NCBI RefSeq assembly: GCF_902859595.1
Contig: NZ_CADIJQ010000017.1
Location: forward strand, 1-64,000
From: Achromobacter kerstersii
GTDB taxonomy: Bacteria > Pseudomonadota > Gammaproteobacteria > Burkholderiales > Burkholderiaceae_B
Direction: 5' to 3'
Length of the DNA: 64,000 bases
In this document: positions 20,760 through 32,669 of the stretch, piece after piece
Numbering within the stretch: the stretch's first letter is position 1
Layout of the letters: each line of letters starts with the position of its first letter
The notes under the pieces: model-generated
Seen by the model: the letters and a program-made list of their open reading frames with translations, nothing else
The model's database searches: none
What the model was told of the DNA's origin: nothing
Made by a program: the position numbers and the translations under genes

Positions 20760-21584
20760 GTGTGGAACGACGCTCGTACTACCAACCTGATCGCCAACAC
20801 GCTAGCCGTGCTGGCGGTTTGCGCCATGCTCATCGCGGGCGTGGTGTGGGTAGCGCAACGCCCGTTCTTCACGTTGACGGCCATCGAGCTGGAATCGATG
20901 CCGGACACCGAGCTGCACTATGTGTCGCCGCAAGCGGTGCGATCCGCCATCGCGGGGCGCTTCAAGGGCAACTTCTTCACGGTGGACCTGGACGACGCGC
21001 GCGAGATCTTCGAATCGGTGCCGTGGGTGCGCCATGCCACCGTGCGCCGGATCTGGCCCAATGTGCTGCGCGTGCGCATCGAGGAACAGCAGCCGCTTGC
21101 GCTGTGGAACGAGAACCAGATGATCAACACCTGGGGCGAAGCGTTCACGGCGAACACGGGCGAGGTGGACGACGAAACCGTACTGCCGCAGTTCTCCGGG
21201 CCCGAGGGCACGGAGCCGCTCGTCGTGCAGCGCTACGCCGAGCTGGCGCGCTGGTTCGCGCCGCTGGACATGCATGTCAAACAGCTGGAGCTCAGCCCGC
21301 GCTACGCCTGGCGGGTGGTGTTGTCCAACGGCATGATGCTGGACTTGGGCCGCGATCCGGGCGCCGATGCGCCGGACCCGCATGGCCTGCCCGGCGCGCT
21401 GCCGTTCGCGGCCCGAATTCAACGCTTTGTGCAGGCGTGGCCCGCCGTGTCGGGACGCCTGGAAGGGCGCACCATCACGCAGGCCGACCTGCGCTATCCG
21501 AATGGTTTCGCCCTGGCGCTGGCTCCGTTGCCCGCGTCGGAAACCAAATCCAAATCCACACCGAAACCTCCCAAGAAACGCTAA
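20760..21584 (+). CDS. ftsQ: Cell division protein FtsQ
   Basis: A bitopic membrane protein that recruits FtsL/FtsB to the septum. The 274-residue product has one membrane segment (residues about 8-30), a POTRA domain beginning at FFTLTAIELESM and including FKGNFFTVDLDDARE and VPWVRHATVRRIWPN, and the FtsQ beta domain with RYAWRVVLSNGMMLDLG. A short Lys-rich tail ends the protein. The start is a GTG with GGAT close upstream. It lies four bases ahead of ftsA. Confidence 0.94.
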   Translation: MWNDARTTNLIANTLAVLAVCAMLIAGVVWVAQRPFFTLTAIELESMPDTELHYVSPQAVRSAIAGRFKGNFFTVDLDDAREIFESVPWVRHATVRRIWPNVLRVRIEEQQPLALWNENQMINTWGEAFTANTGEVDDETVLPQFSGPEGTEPLVVQRYAELARWFAPLDMHVKQLELSPRYAWRVVLSNGMMLDLGRDPGADAPDPHGLPGALPFAARIQRFVQAWPAVSGRLEGRTITQADLRYPNGFALALAPLPASETKSKSTPKPPKKR

Positions 21585-21588
21585 CGCC

Positions 21589-22815
21589 ATGACCCGTGAC
21601 ATCAAGGACCTTATCGTCGCCCTCGATATCGGCACCAGCAAGGTGGTGGCTGTGGTGGCTGAAATTTTGCCCGAAGGGCGATTCGAAGTGCTCGGCCTGG
21701 GCCAGCACGAATCGCGCGGCATGCGCAAGGGCGTGGTCGTCAATATCGAGACCACTGTGAATTCCATTCAGCGCGCGCTTGAAGAAGCCGAGCTGATGGC
21801 AGATTGCAAGATTCGCGACGTCTACACCGGCATTGCCGGCAGCCATATCCGCAGCTTCAATTCCAGCGGCATGGTCGCTGTGAAGGACAAAGAAGTCACC
21901 GCCACCGACGTTGCCCGCGTCATCGAGACCGCCAAAGCGGTGAACATCCCGACGGACCAGCAGGTGCTGCATGTGCTGACGCAGGAGTTCATCGTCGACG
22001 GCCAGGAAGACATCCGCGAGCCCATCGGCATGAGCGGCCTGCGCCTGGAAGTGCGCGTGCACATCGTGACGGGCGCGGTCAGCGCCGCGCAGAACATCGT
22101 CAAGTGCGTGCGCCGCTGCGGCCTGGAAGTGCAAGACCTGATCCTGCAACCGCTGGCATCCAGCCTGGCCGTGCTGACCGCCGACGAGAAAGAACTGGGC
22201 GTTGTGCTGGTGGATATCGGCGGCGGCACGACCGACGTCGCCATCTTCACCGGCGGTGCGATCCGCCACACCGCGGTGCTGCCGATTGCCGGTGACCAGA
22301 TCACCAACGACATCGCCGCCATGCTGCGCACGCCGACGCCGGACGCTGAAGAAATCAAGCTGCGCTACGGCGTGGCCAAGCAGGTGCTGGCCAGCCCGGA
22401 CGAGTCCGTGGAAGTGCCGGGCCTGGGCGACCGTGGCCCGCGCCAAGTGAAGCGCCAGGCGCTGGGCGCCGTGATCGAGCCGCGCGTCGAAGAACTGTTC
22501 ACGTTGGTGCAGCAGGTGGTGCGCGATTCCGGCTACGAAGATTTGCTGGCTTCGGGCGTGGTCCTGACCGGCGGGTCGGCGCAACTGCCCGGCATGATCG
22601 AACTGGCCGAGGACGTGTTCCTGAAGCCGGTGCGCGTGGCGGTTCCCGAATATGAAGGCAGCCTGGCTGACGTGATGCGTAATCCGCGCTTCTCGACGGT
22701 GATGGGCTTGTTGCAGGAAGCACGGATGCAGCGTGTGCGCGGCCGCAAGGTCGCCGCCCAGACCGGCAATTTCAAGAGCCTGCTGGCGCGCATGAAGGAA
22801 TGGTTTATGAATTGA
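21589..22815 (+). CDS. ftsA: Cell division protein FtsA
   Basis: An actin-like ATPase that tethers FtsZ filaments to the membrane. The 408 residues show the actin-fold phosphate loops (IVALDIGTSKVVAVVAE and LVDIGGGTTDVAIF), the 1C domain region and TGGSAQLPGM. The C-terminal amphipathic helix (FKSLLARMKEWFMN) is the membrane-targeting sequence. The ATG at 21589 gives the normal N-terminus; earlier in-frame ATGs would overlap ftsQ. Confidence 0.97.
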   Translation: MTRDIKDLIVALDIGTSKVVAVVAEILPEGRFEVLGLGQHESRGMRKGVVVNIETTVNSIQRALEEAELMADCKIRDVYTGIAGSHIRSFNSSGMVAVKDKEVTATDVARVIETAKAVNIPTDQQVLHVLTQEFIVDGQEDIREPIGMSGLRLEVRVHIVTGAVSAAQNIVKCVRRCGLEVQDLILQPLASSLAVLTADEKELGVVLVDIGGGTTDVAIFTGGAIRHTAVLPIAGDQITNDIAAMLRTPTPDAEEIKLRYGVAKQVLASPDESVEVPGLGDRGPRQVKRQALGAVIEPRVEELFTLVQQVVRDSGYEDLLASGVVLTGGSAQLPGMIELAEDVFLKPVRVAVPEYEGSLADVMRNPRFSTVMGLLQEARMQRVRGRKVAAQTGNFKSLLARMKEWFMN

Positions 22816-22951
22816 AAGGTGCAGGTAGGGGCCTGCTCCTTGGTGTGACTCGCGGTTGTTTTGCGGGGCGCGCCAGAAAGAGGAGGCGTCTCAAACCCGT
22901 CGCGGACCTATGTAGTCGGCATCGGCTTTGAGGCGATTCACAAAATATAGG

Positions 22952-22981
22952 TTGTTGGGGAATTTTTGTGATTTGCAAAAT
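22952..22981 (+). promoter_or_regulatory. Possible ftsZ promoter
   Basis: TTGTTG at 22952-22957 and CAAAAT at 22976-22981 with an 18-base spacer lie in the 187-base ftsA-ftsZ gap, 22 bases before the ftsZ start. The gap also contains a GCAGG/CCTGC stem just after ftsA. Both boxes are weak matches, so this is tentative. Confidence 0.3.
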
Positions 22982-23002
22982 CGGACTTGTGAGGGAGTCA
23001 TC

Positions 23003-24187
23003 ATGATGAACTTTGAGATGCTTGAGAACAACACCAAAGGGACCGTAATCAAGGTCGTTGGTGTGGGCGGTGCGGGCGGCAATGCTGTCGCGCACATGAT
23101 TCGCAGCGGCGTGCACGGCGTGGATTTCATCTGCGCCAACACCGATGCGCAGGCACTGGCGGCGACCAACGCCCCGGTGCAAATTCGTCTGGGCCGTACT
23201 GGCCTGGGTGCGGGCGCCAAGCCCGAGCAAGGACGTGCGTCGGCTGAAACCGCGCGCGAGGAGATCCGTGCTGCGCTGAACGGCGCTCACATGGTCTTCA
23301 TCACCGCCGGCATGGGCGGTGGCACCGGCACCGGCGCAGGTCCGGTCGTGGCCGAAGTGGCGAAGGAACTGGGCATTCTGACCGTGGGCGTGGTCACCAA
23401 GCCTTTCACGTTCGAAGGCAATAAGCGCCTGAAGATGGCCGAGGACGGTATCTCGGAATTGGCCAAGCACGTGCATTCGCTCATCGTGGTGCTCAACGAG
23501 AACCTCTATGAACTGATGGACGAGGACGCGACGCAGGAAGACTGCTTCCGTTCCGCCGACGACATCCTGCACAACGCTTGCGCGGGTATCGCCGAAATCA
23601 TCAACGTCGAAGGTAACGTCAACGTCGACTTCGAAGACGTGAAGACGATCATGGGCGAGCAAGGCCAGGCCATGATGGGCACGGCATCGGCTTCGGGCGC
23701 AGACCGCGCTCGCGTCGCTGCCGAGCACGCCATTGCTTGCCCGCTGCTGGAAGGCGTGGACCTGAACGGCGCTCGCGGCGTGCTGGTCAACATCACCGCC
23801 AGCCGCACGCTGAAGATGCGCGAAACGCGCGAAATCATGGAAACGATCCGCAGCTACGCTTCGGACGACGCCACCGTGATCTTCGGTACGGCCTATGACG
23901 AGTCGATGGGTGAAAACCTGCGCGTGACCGTGGTGGCAACTGGCCTGGGCCGTGCGCAAGCGCGTCCGCAGCTGGTGCAGAACACCGCTGAGGTGCTGCG
24001 CACCGGTACCGACAACATGCCCATGGGCACGATGCCGGCCGGTCAAGGCGGCGATTACCGCAATCTGGACATGCCGTCGGTCATGCGCAATCCGCGCAGC
24101 CAGGCGTCGGCCCAGGTGCGTGCACTGGAAAGCTCGGGTATGGATCACTTCGACATCCCGGCGTTCCTGCGCAAGCAAGCGGATTGA
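23003..24187 (+). CDS. ftsZ: Cell division protein FtsZ
   Basis: The tubulin-like GTPase that forms the Z ring. The 394-residue protein has VVGVGGAGGNAVAHMI, the tubulin signature GGGTGTGAGP, the NEDxD-like T7 region (IINVEGNVNVDFEDVK) and the conserved C-terminal peptide DIPAFLRKQ that binds FtsA and other partners. Two adjacent ATGs at 23003 and 23006 are possible starts. GAGGGAG at 22991-22997 serves either. The 187-base gap before the gene suggests its own promoter in addition to read-through from ftsA. Confidence 0.97.
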   Translation: MMNFEMLENNTKGTVIKVVGVGGAGGNAVAHMIRSGVHGVDFICANTDAQALAATNAPVQIRLGRTGLGAGAKPEQGRASAETAREEIRAALNGAHMVFITAGMGGGTGTGAGPVVAEVAKELGILTVGVVTKPFTFEGNKRLKMAEDGISELAKHVHSLIVVLNENLYELMDEDATQEDCFRSADDILHNACAGIAEIINVEGNVNVDFEDVKTIMGEQGQAMMGTASASGADRARVAAEHAIACPLLEGVDLNGARGVLVNITASRTLKMRETREIMETIRSYASDDATVIFGTAYDESMGENLRVTVVATGLGRAQARPQLVQNTAEVLRTGTDNMPMGTMPAGQGGDYRNLDMPSVMRNPRSQASAQVRALESSGMDHFDIPAFLRKQAD

Positions 24188-24227
24188 ACCTAAGAGCCGG
24201 TCACAGGCTCTAATCGCACTCCCTCAT

Positions 24228-24261
24228 CTCCGGCTCGCCTGTCCCCGCGGGCGAGCCGGAG
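24228..24261 (+). terminator. Strong hairpin after ftsZ
   Basis: CTCCGGCTCGCC (24228-24239) pairs perfectly with GGCGAGCCGGAG (24250-24261) around a 10-base loop. No T-tract follows, so it may protect the mRNA 3' end or slow polymerase instead of being a classical terminator. Confidence 0.55.
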
Positions 24262-24331
24262 GCGGAGCGGTCCGTGTTTCCCTTGCACGGTTCAATTAAG
24301 GGACGGAGGTATCGGTCGATCCGGGCGCACG

Positions 24332-24361
24332 TTGGCGTCATGGGTCGGACAGCGTTACAAT
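24332..24361 (+). promoter_or_regulatory. Probable lpxC promoter
   Basis: TTGGCG at 24332-24337 and TACAAT at 24356-24361 are 18 bases apart. They lie between the post-ftsZ hairpin and the lpxC start at 24428. Confidence 0.55.
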
Positions 24362-24427
24362 ACGTCAGTTACGCCGGCAATCTGTTCTCTTCGTGCCGGC
24401 TTCTTGGCTCCAAAGCACCTAAGTCTC

Positions 24428-25351
24428 ATGTTCCGACAACGCAGCATTCAGAATCTAGTCCGCACGACAGGCGTCGGCGTCCACTCCGGACGGCGGGTAG
24501 AACTCACCCTGCGTCCGGCACAACCCAATACCGGTATTGTTTTCCACCGCGTGGACCTGCCCGAGGTCGTAGACCTGCCCGCGCAGGCCACTGGCGTGGG
24601 CGATACGCGCATGGCGTCCGTCCTCCAACAGGGCAACGTCCGCGTCTCCACGGTGGAGCATCTCATGTCGGCATTGGCCGGCCTGGGTATCGACAACCTG
24701 CATATCGACCTCACTGCCGAAGAAGTCCCCATCATGGACGGCAGTGCGGCTACGTTTGTTTATCTGTTGCGCTCGGCGGGCATCGTCGAGCAGAACGCGC
24801 CCAAGCAATTCATCCGCGTCAAAAAGACGGTGGAAGTGCGCGAAGGCGAAGGCCGCAACGAGAAATGGGCCCGCCTGGAACCCCACGAGGGTTACGCGCT
24901 GGCGTTCTCGATCGACTTCCGCCACCCCGCCATTGATTCCACGGCCAATTTCGCCGAGATCGATTTCGCCACGCACTCGTATGTGCGCGAGATCGCCCGT
25001 GCGCGCACTTTCGGTTTCGTGAACGAAGTGGAAGCGCTGCGCTCGATGGGCCTGGCCCGCGGCGGCAGCCTGGACAACGCGATCGTCATGGACGAATACC
25101 GCGTGCTGAACAGCGACGGCCTGCGCTACGACGACGAATTCGTGAAGCACAAGATCCTGGACGCCATTGGCGACTTGTATCTGCTGGGCAAACCCTTGGT
25201 GGCGCGCTATGTGGCGTGCAAGTCGGGCCACGGCCTGAACAACCAGCTGGCCCGTGCGCTGCTTGCTCAGCAAGACGCCTGGGAACTGGTCACCTATGAA
25301 TCGCAGGCTGAAGCGCCGCAGGCCTTCCGCCACGAATGGAAGCTGGCATAA
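24428..25351 (+). CDS. lpxC: UDP-3-O-acyl-N-acetylglucosamine deacetylase
   Basis: The zinc-dependent deacetylase that commits UDP-acyl-GlcNAc to lipid A synthesis. The 307-residue protein begins [21 protein letters not shown] and contains the zinc ligand region [28 protein letters not shown], the second zinc-site segment [16 protein letters not shown] and the catalytic [14 protein letters not shown]. The ATG at 24428 matches the family start. It has its own promoter and follows the division cluster as in other proteobacteria. Confidence 0.97.
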   Translation: MFRQRSIQNLVRTTGVGVHSGRRVELTLRPAQPNTGIVFHRVDLPEVVDLPAQATGVGDTRMASVLQQGNVRVSTVEHLMSALAGLGIDNLHIDLTAEEVPIMDGSAATFVYLLRSAGIVEQNAPKQFIRVKKTVEVREGEGRNEKWARLEPHEGYALAFSIDFRHPAIDSTANFAEIDFATHSYVREIARARTFGFVNEVEALRSMGLARGGSLDNAIVMDEYRVLNSDGLRYDDEFVKHKILDAIGDLYLLGKPLVARYVACKSGHGLNNQLARALLAQQDAWELVTYESQAEAPQAFRHEWKLA

Positions 25352-25366
25352 CGCCGCTTTCTGATC

Positions 25367-25408
25367 GGGCCTGAACCGGGGAGTGTCCCCGGTATCCTCA
25401 TCAGGCCC
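25367..25408. terminator. Nested hairpin downstream of lpxC
   Basis: An outer stem GGGCCTGA/TCAGGCCC (25367-25374 with 25401-25408) encloses an inner stem ACCGGGGA/TCCCCGGT (25375-25382 with 25386-25393). No T-run follows. It sits between the convergent ends of lpxC and the dciA-like gene. Confidence 0.5.
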
Positions 25409-25546
25409 CTGCTTAAGGATGGCGCTGGCCGCCATCCCTTAGCGCAAAGACCGCCATCCGGTTGCAAACCATCGGGTCTAAACCCCCCAGAACTTGGTTT
25501 CGCTTCGTTTCCGGGCGCCCCAGGCGCCGGACAGGGCCGGATAGCT

Positions 25547-26038
25547 TCAGCTACTCTTGTGATGCTTCAAGAGCTTGGCGACTGCGTCTGCCAACGGGCC
25601 GGGACGCAGCGTGTCATGTAGCGATTTGAACGCGCCCAGCGCGGTGTCTCCCAGCGGTTGCGCCTCTTTGGGGGGCAGCGGCTGACGGGCGCCGGGCTTC
25701 GGTAAACCCGCTTGTACCTTGACGGCAATTTCGTTAAGGTTCCAGCCTTGGTCGGCCAGGGCGCGCGCCACGCGCGGCGCCAATTGCCGCATCTTGGCGG
25801 CATGAGCGGCGCTGGGCACCACCAGATGCAGGCACTGGTTTTCCAGCTTGCCGACCTGGCAGACAGCACCTAGCGGGGCGGGCAGAACCGCCGCCACCGC
25901 ATACTGAATTTGCAAGTGCTTGCGGGCAGTCGCCAACACTCCGGCGCCCCGCATGTCATGACCCAGCCATCCCAGAGCGGTATTTTCTTTCCGCCGGCTG
26001 GCACTGGAACGTTGACGGTATGAAGTGGGTCTATTCAT
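25547..26038 (-). CDS. DUF721 / DciA-like protein
   Basis: A 163-residue basic protein of the DUF721 family, whose members include DciA, the replicative helicase loader or helper in many bacteria that lack DnaC. Visible are the N-terminal Arg/Ser-rich tail, the central conserved HLQIQYAVAAVLPAPLGAVCQVGKLENQCLHLVVPS segment, read here as a KH-like fold, and a Pro-rich C-terminal part. The location between lpxC and secA is typical of DUF721 genes in this group. It is transcribed opposite to its neighbours and divergently from the M23 peptidase. Confidence 0.8.
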   Translation of the reverse strand: MNRPTSYRQRSSASRRKENTALGWLGHDMRGAGVLATARKHLQIQYAVAAVLPAPLGAVCQVGKLENQCLHLVVPSAAHAAKMRQLAPRVARALADQGWNLNEIAVKVQAGLPKPGARQPLPPKEAQPLGDTALGAFKSLHDTLRPGPLADAVAKLLKHHKSS

Positions 26039-26067
26039 CCCGGCTATAAAGATTTAGGAAGCACACC

Positions 26068-27069
26068 TTGAAAATCGTGATTATGCACGCCCGCGACGGG
26101 CGGGACGGGCATTTCACCCTGGGAGGAGCGCGACTGGCGTTGTTTCTCGGGGCCGCGCTCGTGACGGCAGCCATCTTTGGCGCCGCGCTACAACGATACC
26201 TTACTCCCATGCTGCCGGCGGTTCAGACCGTGGGGTGGCCGCTGGCCACTCAGCCGGGCCGGGACACTGATTTCCTACGCGGAAACATGAACTTGCTGGC
26301 CGCCAAGGTCGGCGCGTTGCAGGCCAAGCTGGTCAGCATCGACGGCCTGGGCCAGCGCGTGGCGAAAGTGGCCGGCGTGGCTTACACGGACCCGGAGCTG
26401 GCCAAGCAATTGGCCGTGGCCCAACCCGAAGCGCTGACGCAGCCCGAAGCCACGCAGGTCATGGATGACCTGTTCACCGACCATCCCCCGCCCAGCGCGG
26501 CGTCGGCCGAAGCCTTGGGCCGCCAGCTGGACGAAATCCAGGCGCGGCTTGCCCAGCAGTCCGACAACCTGAAGCTGCTGGATGCGGCGCTGACCAAGCG
26601 GTCGGCGGACCAGGCCCGCATGCCGACCGCGATGCCGATTACCGATTACCCCTATCTGAGCTCGTCTTACGGCTGGCGCCGCAACCCCGTGACGGGGCGC
26701 ACGGCCATGCATGAAGGGCTGGATTTCGCGGCCCCGTCGGGGACGCCGATTCTGGCGGCCTCTGGGGGCGTGGTGCTGGAAGCCAAGTTCCAGCCCGGCT
26801 TTGGCAACATGGTCGAGATCGACCATGGTGATGGTTTGATCACGCGTTACGCACATGCGTCATCGCTGATGGTCAAGCAAGGGCAGCTTGTCGAGCGTGG
26901 CCAGCAAGTGGCTCGCGTGGGCAGTTCGGGGCGGTCTACCGGCCCGCATTTGCACTTTGAAGTCCGCCTTGCCGGACAGCCGCTGGACCCCCGATTGTTC
27001 CTGGGTTCGCAGCAACCCGCGCCGCCCGCGGTGGCGCAGGCAACGACAAATGAACCTGCGGCGCGCTGA
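26068..27069 (+). CDS. Membrane-anchored M23 peptidase
   Basis: A probable peptidoglycan endopeptidase or amidase activator. The 333-residue protein has an N-terminal membrane segment (residues about 21-42), a helical periplasmic stalk (about 75-185), and a C-terminal M23/LytM domain with YGWRRNPVTGRTAMHEGLDFAAPSG, the FGNMVEIDHGDGLITRYAH segment and the zinc ligands of HLHFEV. Both Zn-site motifs (HxxxD and HxH) are intact, so it is predicted to be active. The TTG at 26068 has AGGAAG seven bases upstream. An ATG five codons later is the alternative start. It lies just ahead of secA. Confidence 0.9.
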   Translation: MKIVIMHARDGRDGHFTLGGARLALFLGAALVTAAIFGAALQRYLTPMLPAVQTVGWPLATQPGRDTDFLRGNMNLLAAKVGALQAKLVSIDGLGQRVAKVAGVAYTDPELAKQLAVAQPEALTQPEATQVMDDLFTDHPPPSAASAEALGRQLDEIQARLAQQSDNLKLLDAALTKRSADQARMPTAMPITDYPYLSSSYGWRRNPVTGRTAMHEGLDFAAPSGTPILAASGGVVLEAKFQPGFGNMVEIDHGDGLITRYAHASSLMVKQGQLVERGQQVARVGSSGRSTGPHLHFEVRLAGQPLDPRLFLGSQQPAPPAVAQATTNEPAAR

Positions 27070-27246
27070 CCGGTCCAACAGGACAATGAAAGCACCCTGG
27101 TCATAGATCCAGGCTATTACGCTCCAGGTGCGTTAAACTGGTTCGTTTCCCAGCGGACCCCCGCTCAACCAATAACATCAAAAGTCACGGGCGACGCTGC
27201 CCAGGCCTTATGCAGGCGCGGCGTGGTACGTGCGGCCGACATACGC

Positions 27247-29982
<2,736 letters not shown>

Positions 29983-29997
29983 TCAGGAAATAACGCC

Positions 29998-30717
29998 ATG
30001 CTGCATTCTGTCGGCCACACCGAATTCGACCACGCCGTCGTCATGGTGCGTGACCGGCTGGATGCGCTGGCGCCGCACTTCGAGCGCCAGGGCTTTCACC
30101 TGAGCGACAAGGCGGTGCACAACCTGGGCTCGTGCAATCGATTGATCGTGCTGGAAGGCACGTATGTTGAATTGCTGGGCTGGCCGGAAGGCGCGCCGCC
30201 GGCTCGCAAGGAAATCGCTGATTCTCCGTTCGGGCTGGAAGCGCTGGTGTTTCGCACCTATGACGCCGACGCCACGTATGAACGGCTGAAGGCGGCGGGG
30301 TTCGCCGTGAATCCGGTGCAGGAACTGACGCGCCCCGCGATGCTGGACGGCCAGGAAGTGCAGGCCCGTTTTCATACCGTGCGTTTTGCCGAGCAGCCCT
30401 TGCCCGGCATTCGCATGTATTTCTGCCGCCATCTGACGCCCGAGTGCGTCTGGTCTCCTGAATTGATGGCGCACCCGAACGGCGCACGCAGTCTGTTGCG
30501 TATCGACGCCCGCGCGGCGGATGCCCGTGCCGTGGCCGAGCGTCTGGCACTGGTGGCGGACGTTACCGCCGAAGCCGCCTCGGGCGGCTGGGACGTGCCG
30601 CTGGCCAATCTGCGTATTCACGTGCAGCAAGACGCAACGGCGGTTACGCCGGTGCTGTCCACGCTGACGCTGGAAAACCGCGACGGCGCCCACTACACGC
30701 TGGATACCGGCCTGTAA
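29998..30717 (+). CDS. VOC/glyoxalase-like domain protein
   Basis: The 239-residue cytosolic protein starts with FDHAVVMVRDRLDALAPHFERQGFHL, typical of the glyoxalase-like (VOC) beta-alpha-beta fold. A second half-module runs from about SPFGLEALVFRTYDADATYERL. It keeps an HAVVMV histidine and a YVELLGW glutamate that could be metal ligands. Enzyme activity and substrate are unknown. It begins 15 bases after the secA stop and is likely cotranscribed with it. Confidence 0.8.
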   Translation: MLHSVGHTEFDHAVVMVRDRLDALAPHFERQGFHLSDKAVHNLGSCNRLIVLEGTYVELLGWPEGAPPARKEIADSPFGLEALVFRTYDADATYERLKAAGFAVNPVQELTRPAMLDGQEVQARFHTVRFAEQPLPGIRMYFCRHLTPECVWSPELMAHPNGARSLLRIDARAADARAVAERLALVADVTAEAASGGWDVPLANLRIHVQQDATAVTPVLSTLTLENRDGAHYTLDTGL

Positions 30718-30718
30718 G

Positions 30719-30735
30719 AACCGCATCCTGCGGTT
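30719..30735 (+). terminator. Short hairpin after the VOC gene
   Basis: AACCGCA (30719-30725) pairs with TGCGGTT (30729-30735). There is only a weak T-run (GTTTTAAT) about ten bases later. Confidence 0.4.
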
Positions 30736-30820
30736 ATCCATCCCCGTTTTAATTTCCATTCCGGTCAGGGATGCGCGCCTTTTGCCGTGCGCATTTCCGG
30801 GCAAACCCTGGTTGCGAAGC

Positions 30821-30847
30821 AAAGTGTATGCACTTTAGTATGCACTT
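30821..30847 (+). promoter_or_regulatory. Candidate operator of the GntR/FCD regulator
   Basis: AAAGTG-TATG-CACTTT at 30821-30836 is an inverted repeat. It overlaps a perfect direct repeat of GTATGCACTT (30826-30835 and 30838-30847, period 12). It lies 25 bases before the regulator start, the position expected for autoregulation. Confidence 0.6.
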
Positions 30848-30871
30848 CATCCCCCTTCGCCAGCCGCCCTG

Positions 30872-31627
30872 ATGACCCATCCCCCTTCAGCCATCCGACC
30901 CGCTGCCCGGACGTCCGCCGGACAGGCGGAGCTGTATGGCGCCGTCAAGGCGATGGCGGTTCGGTTTGATTTCAAGCCGGGCGAACGCATCAACGAAGTT
31001 GAGCTGGCGCGCCGCTTGAATGTCAGCCGCACGCCGTTGCGTGAAGTGCTGAATCAATTGATGGTTGAAGGCTTTCTGACCCGCTCGGTGAACCGCGGTT
31101 TTATCGCCCGGCTGCTGGACGCCAAGCAGATCCATAGCCTGTATGAATACCGCGCGGTGCTGGAGGCCGGCATTGTGCGCGCGGCGTGCGAGCGCGCCAG
31201 CGACGAAGAACTGGCCGGCCTGCGCGCGTTCGTGGAACGGTCGCGCGATGTGCCCGAAGACAGCGACGCCACGCGCTTGTTGGAGCTGGACGAAGCGTTC
31301 CACCTGCATCTGGCGCGCCTGTCGCGCAACGAAGAATTCGTGCGCGCCCTGGAAAGCGTCAATGCCCGCATCCATTTCGTGCGCTGGATTGACATGCAGC
31401 AGGGCCGCCGCAGCCATACCCAAGGTGAACATCTGCGCATCGTGCAGGCGCTGGAACAGCGGGATGCCGATGGGCTGGCCGGGCTGATGAGCACGCATAT
31501 CGGCCGGCGGCTGGACCAGATCACCGACGTCATACGCACCGGCTTTTCAACGATTTACATGCGGGACCAGGCCGAACCCGCCGCGGCAGCGCCGGCCAAC
31601 ACCACAACAGCAGGGGAAAAAAAATGA
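30872..31627 (+). CDS. GntR family regulator, FadR/FCD subfamily
   Basis: A 251-residue DNA-binding regulator. The winged-helix domain spans about residues 20-90, with KPGERINEVELARRLNVSRTPLREVLNQLMVEG, followed by an FCD ligand-binding domain (YEYRAVLEAGIVRAACE, LDEAFHLHLARLSRN, HLRIVQALEQRDADG). FCD regulators often sense a carboxylate and bind a metal through His/Asp residues in this domain. Its stop overlaps the start of the Bug solute-binding gene (ATGA), so it probably controls uptake and breakdown of a carboxylic acid by that cluster. A short Ala/Thr tail ends the protein. Confidence 0.93.
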   Translation: MTHPPSAIRPAARTSAGQAELYGAVKAMAVRFDFKPGERINEVELARRLNVSRTPLREVLNQLMVEGFLTRSVNRGFIARLLDAKQIHSLYEYRAVLEAGIVRAACERASDEELAGLRAFVERSRDVPEDSDATRLLELDEAFHLHLARLSRNEEFVRALESVNARIHFVRWIDMQQGRRSHTQGEHLRIVQALEQRDADGLAGLMSTHIGRRLDQITDVIRTGFSTIYMRDQAEPAAAAPANTTTAGEKK

Positions 31628-32610
31628 CTCATACGATGAAGCGGATTGCAGCGAGCTTATGCGCGCTGGCCGCGGTGGGGGGCGCCATGATCGCCGCGCC
31701 CGCCGCCGCCGAAGAACGGCCATTGATCCTGGTCGTGCCGTACCCGCCGGGCGGCAGCACGGACATTTTGGCGCGCATCTTGCAGCCGCGTTTGTCGCAG
31801 CAATTGGGCGGACGCGCCGTTGTCGTGGAAAACCGCCCGGGCGCCGCCAGCCAGATCGCAACGGCTTTTGTGGCCCGCGCGGAGCCCGATGGCAACACCT
31901 TGCTGGTCAGCTTCGACAACCACGGCATCAACCCCGCCGTGAAGCCCAAGCTGCCCTACGACACGTTCAAGGACTTCGTCGCCATTTCGCAGACCGTGCG
32001 CTTTCCGCTGGTGATCGGCGCAAACCCGAACGTGCCTGGGGATAACTTGAAGGAGTTCCTGGCGGCAGCCGCCAAGGAATCGCCCAACAAATTCAACTAC
32101 GCCTCAACCGGTGTCGGTTCGCTGAACCACCTGGCGCCGGAAGAGCTCAAGCGCCTGTCGAAGGTGGAGCTGTTGCACGTGCCGTATGGCGGCGGGGGGC
32201 CGGCCATTCAGGCGGTGGTGGGCGGTCAGGCCAACATGACGTGGCTGAGCTTTGCGGCGCTGCGTGGCCAGATTCAAGGCGGCAAGATCAAGCCGCTGGC
32301 TGTGGCGGGCGAAAAGCGCCTGCCCGAATTGCCGAATGTGCCAACCGTGATCGAGTCCGGCTTCCCCGGCTTTGTCGCCTATTCGTGGAGCGGCATGTTC
32401 GCGCCGAAGGGCACGCCGGAAGCCACGGTGAAGAAGCTGACGGCGGACTTCAAGGCGGTGCTGGCCGACCCGGAAATCAAGAAGAAGGTCACGGAAGCGG
32501 GCTTCGAGATCGTGGCGTCCGACGGCCCTGCGCTGGATGCGTACGTGAAGTCCGAGTACGACCGCTGGAGCGCCTTCATCAAGAGCAGCAACATCAATCT
32601 GGATAACTGA
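31624..32610 (+). CDS. Bug/TctC family periplasmic solute-binding protein
   Basis: A 328-residue extracytoplasmic receptor of the tripartite tricarboxylate transporter type. An N-terminal signal peptide (KRIAASLCALAAVGGAMIAA, cleavage after AAAA or near EER) precedes the Bug signature LVVPYPPGGSTDILARIL and FNYASTGVGSLNHLAPEELK. No TctA/TctB membrane partners are in the neighbourhood, as is usual for the very large orphan Bug families of Bordetella and Achromobacter. The ligand is probably a small carboxylate. The start overlaps the GntR gene stop. Confidence 0.93.
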   Translation: MTHTMKRIAASLCALAAVGGAMIAAPAAAEERPLILVVPYPPGGSTDILARILQPRLSQQLGGRAVVVENRPGAASQIATAFVARAEPDGNTLLVSFDNHGINPAVKPKLPYDTFKDFVAISQTVRFPLVIGANPNVPGDNLKEFLAAAAKESPNKFNYASTGVGSLNHLAPEELKRLSKVELLHVPYGGGGPAIQAVVGGQANMTWLSFAALRGQIQGGKIKPLAVAGEKRLPELPNVPTVIESGFPGFVAYSWSGMFAPKGTPEATVKKLTADFKAVLADPEIKKKVTEAGFEIVASDGPALDAYVKSEYDRWSAFIKSSNINLDN

Positions 32611-32669
32611 GCGGTGGCTGGCCGGACGGCTTGCCGTTCGGCCCCAACCGCGAAACACGTGGAGATGAC

